A DNA stretch of 64,000 nucleotides, from positions 1-64,000 of the forward strand of contig CAIJWE010000068.1 of assembly GCA_903824295.1 (NCBI GenBank). Reading direction: 5' to 3'. Below, one piece after another: positions 61,955-64,000 of this stretch. Each line of letters starts with the position of its first letter. The first letter of the stretch is position 1. Origin of the DNA: an uncultured Chlorobiaceae bacterium. GTDB lineage: Bacteria; Bacteroidota; Chlorobiia; Chlorobiales; Chlorobiaceae. Both the position numbers and the translations under genes were made by a program. The notes under the pieces are model-generated. The model ran no database searches. It worked only from the letters and a program-made list of their open reading frames with translations, and was not told where the DNA came from.

Positions 61955-63331
61955 CTATGGTAATGTTACCTTGCCTGCTGTGAAATCAAGAACGCTTTTC
62001 TGCAGGGCAAGATTATAGTTGGCCTGTGAGAGGTTGGATCGGGCATTGAAAAATGTGGTTCGTGCCGAGCTGAGTTCGATAAAACCTGCCGCTCCCAGTT
62101 CATACTTTCTTTTGATGCCGTCAAAAGCTGAGCCTGCAGCTTTCAGGCTGATTTTGGCTGTCTCTATCTGCATAAGTGCTGCGCTGTACTCTCCTGCTGC
62201 CTCATGAATATCAATGAGAATATTGTTTTTCAGATCTTCATAATCATACTGGAGGTTTATTCTGCTGATTTTGGCCGATTCAACACTGTACCGAGTCTGG
62301 AATCCATCAAAAATCGTCCAACTGAGGTTGAGTGCCACCGAGTATCCGATTGAGTTCGCAAGCTGATCCGGGATCGGCGGGTAGGGGAGCTCCCCTGTGT
62401 TCTGGTGAAGGTATTCTGTGCCTCCGGTGCCGACGTTGAACGTGAGGTTAAGGTTCGGGTAAAACGCTGCCCTCGACTCGGTGACCTGCCATTTTGACGC
62501 ACTCACCTCATGCTCTTTGCTTTTAAGGTCACTGCGCCGTTGAAAAGCAAGAGCAACAAGAGTCTCAGGATTTGGTTTTTCCAAAAGTGGACTCACGAGG
62601 TTTTCTGCGAGAGGCTCAAGGCTGAGCGGTGTCAAGGGGTCGATACGAAGGCGGCGCACCAGTTCAAGCAGGCTCTTTTGCATGCGGGTTTCCGCCTTGA
62701 TGACTGATAGACCGCTTTCGGCAGCGTCAGCCTGCTGCTGGTCGAGATCGATCATGGATTTCAAGCCGATCTGAAACTGCCGGTTGGTAAGGGTCAGTTG
62801 ATTCTGGGCTACGAGGAGGTTTTCACGGGCAATGGCAAGGAGTTCCTGGTTCAGAAGTACCTGATAATAGGCCTGGGTGACGTCAAAGGCGACGCTTTGC
62901 AGCGCCCTCGAAAGGGTGTACTCTGCAGCATCTTTTTTATTCAGTGCTGCTTGCAGGGAAGCATAATCCTTGAATCCATTGAAAAGATTCAGGGATGTTG
63001 TCAGTGTCAGATCTACTGACTTACTCGTTGTTTTAAGGTTTGTTATTGTCCCTGAGTAGTCTGGCGCATAGGTTCGGCTGAGGGCATAGGGAGAATAGTT
63101 CGCAGACGTTGAGAGTCGGGGAAGAAAGTTGCCGTAATTTCTCAAGACATCCTCACCCTGAAGTTTTAGGGCATTTTCAGCTTTTCTGGCTGAAGTGGAG
63201 TTACTGAGCGCGATCTCAATGCAGCGGGCAAGAGAGTAGCTCTTTTTTTCGGTTTCACTGCTCCAGACCGTTGCGGGTGAAGCAAGAAAAAGCGCTGCAA
63301 TACAGAAACATGCAATAATTCTGGAAACCAA
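61955..63331 (-). CDS. TolC-family outer membrane channel
   Basis: 458 residues from a TTG start, with signal peptide FCIAALFLASPATVWS. Two OEP (outer membrane efflux protein) repeats are recognised by long coiled-coil helices such as ENLLVAQNQLTLTNRQFQIGLKS and AGFIELSSARTTFFNARSNLSQANYNLALQK. It forms the exit duct for the ABC export system encoded behind it. No ATG lies in frame nearby, and a TTG start is compatible with the signal peptide that follows it. Confidence 0.92.
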   Translation of the reverse strand: MVSRIIACFCIAALFLASPATVWSSETEKKSYSLARCIEIALSNSTSARKAENALKLQGEDVLRNYGNFLPRLSTSANYSPYALSRTYAPDYSGTITNLKTTSKSVDLTLTTSLNLFNGFKDYASLQAALNKKDAAEYTLSRALQSVAFDVTQAYYQVLLNQELLAIARENLLVAQNQLTLTNRQFQIGLKSMIDLDQQQADAAESGLSVIKAETRMQKSLLELVRRLRIDPLTPLSLEPLAENLVSPLLEKPNPETLVALAFQRRSDLKSKEHEVSASKWQVTESRAAFYPNLNLTFNVGTGGTEYLHQNTGELPYPPIPDQLANSIGYSVALNLSWTIFDGFQTRYSVESAKISRINLQYDYEDLKNNILIDIHEAAGEYSAALMQIETAKISLKAAGSAFDGIKRKYELGAAGFIELSSARTTFFNARSNLSQANYNLALQKSVLDFTAGKVTLP

Positions 63332-63450
63332 AATACAATATCTTAATCGTTCAAAGTTACTCTTGTGATCACCTGTTCTTCAATATACTCCAGTTTACCA
63401 TTATATCATTGAAATCGGTTCATTTGCGGGTTCTGTTTTCAGTATCGGGC

Positions 63451-64000
63451 TCAGAGCTGTTCAAGGAGTGAGTCAATTTCCTGCTGGTAGAATTCAGCGT
63501 TTTGCGGTTTTAACTGAATGAGATGTGTGTAAATTTTTATCGCTTTTTTGTAGGCACCCTGCGCAGAGAAGAGGTTGGCAAGGCTTTCAGTGGGTACCGC
63601 AATTGTTGTATCATCAGAGAACGGCATTTTTTGCTCAAGAATTGAGGTTGGATCAGCGTTTTCTGTTGTTTTTGTCGGTTCAAATTTCATAAGTGCCGCA
63701 GTCAGTTGTTCAAGTTCATCGGTGACGGGGTCGAATACGGGGGAGGGATGGATTACCTCCTCGGTGTCTGCCGAAGCTTGAAGAACCATAAGCTCTTGCC
63801 AGGCGACCTGGTTTGCGGGAGCTATGGCGCAGCATTTTCGTAAATATTCTCCGGCAAGCGTGTTCTGCCGGAGCCCTTTGAGAGCTTTTGCATAGAGCAG
63901 GTGAAAAAGATAGGAGTCCGCAAACTGCTCAGAGCATGGATCAAGCTTGTCAATGCCGGACTGAAATCTTCCTCTTGACAGGTCAAGCGAAACTTCTGCA
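63451..64000 (-). CDS. TPR-like protein, cut by window end
   Basis: The frame is open from the right edge (about 182 residues visible) with no start inside the window. LYAKALKGLRQNTLAGEYLRKCCAIAP and NLFSAQGAYKKAIKIYTHLIQLKP are tetratricopeptide helices. An acidic low-complexity linker lies between them. Such proteins scaffold protein complexes. It ends 119 bases before tolC on the same strand. Confidence 0.75.
   Translation of the reverse strand, partial: AEVSLDLSRGRFQSGIDKLDPCSEQFADSYLFHLLYAKALKGLRQNTLAGEYLRKCCAIAPANQVAWQELMVLQASADTEEVIHPSPVFDPVTDELEQLTAALMKFEPTKTTENADPTSILEQKMPFSDDTTIAVPTESLANLFSAQGAYKKAIKIYTHLIQLKPQNAEFYQQEIDSLLEQL

Overview
The window reads as chromosomal DNA of a green sulfur bacterium (Chlorobi/Chlorobiaceae). 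The strongest lineage clue is a chlorosome envelope protein of the CsmB/CsmF type at 6234-6560. A DUF3683-FAD-FeS fusion, a c-type multihaem cytochrome and the general gene style fit with it. About 52 complete protein genes, two edge-truncated genes, one broken gene, one tRNA-Leu and the RNase P RNA can be supported. Starts were often moved downstream of the longest open frame where an ATG, a Shine-Dalgarno or a family alignment argued for it.

Region 1 (1-5409) looks like an accessory or defence island: the C-terminal half of a DUF1016 PD-(D/E)XK nuclease, a large helicase-nuclease related to type III restriction subunits, a frameshifted DUF1016 N-terminal remnant beside a perfect palindrome, and an overlapping pair encoding a J-domain coiled-coil protein and a HIRAN protein. 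Region 2 (5450-12904) holds a HAD phosphatase, the chlorosome protein with an expanded 11-residue repeat, and a phosphate uptake set pstS / pstCAB-phoU followed by a second PhoU-like gene. Region 3 (12945-22017) carries an RND efflux pair, a DoxX-like protein, a polytopic membrane protein, a glycosyltransferase, a DUF3127 protein, a DnaQ-like exonuclease, an SDR and a small exported protein.

Region 4 (22181-28545) is a two-gene signalling unit: a CheB-CheR-PAS fusion followed by a four-PAS/GAF hybrid histidine kinase. Region 5 (28972-36905) has a giant FAD/Fe-S oxidoreductase, a membrane cytochrome b-like protein with a 14-haem cytochrome c, a small membrane protein, a PLP aminotransferase and a lipoprotein. 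Region 6 (36940-43361) is housekeeping: rnpB, a zinc-ribbon coiled-coil protein, tRNA-Leu(CAG), rpmG, lysA, a two-hairpin repeat, metF and a ComEC-like protein.

Region 7 (43507-56246) contains a patatin, a GH13 enzyme, small unknowns, an orphan OppC-type permease, prs-rplY, lpxD, a GH15-DUF547 fusion, a SnoaL-like protein and an OmpA-type lipoprotein. Region 8 (56494-64000) has an unknown protein, then a minus-strand export operon (TolC, HlyD-type adaptor, ATPase, two MacB-type permeases) and a truncated TPR protein.

Functionally the window mixes envelope export (two tripartite systems), phosphate homeostasis, carbohydrate hydrolysis and redox chemistry with one plausible defence island. The most interesting items are the chlorosome 11-mer repeat expansion, the 14-haem/cytochrome b pair, the left-edge nuclease/J-domain/HIRAN neighbourhood, the GH15-DUF547 fusion and the paired-hairpin repeat at 40105-40182. 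All calls come from reading the sequence; no database search was run.
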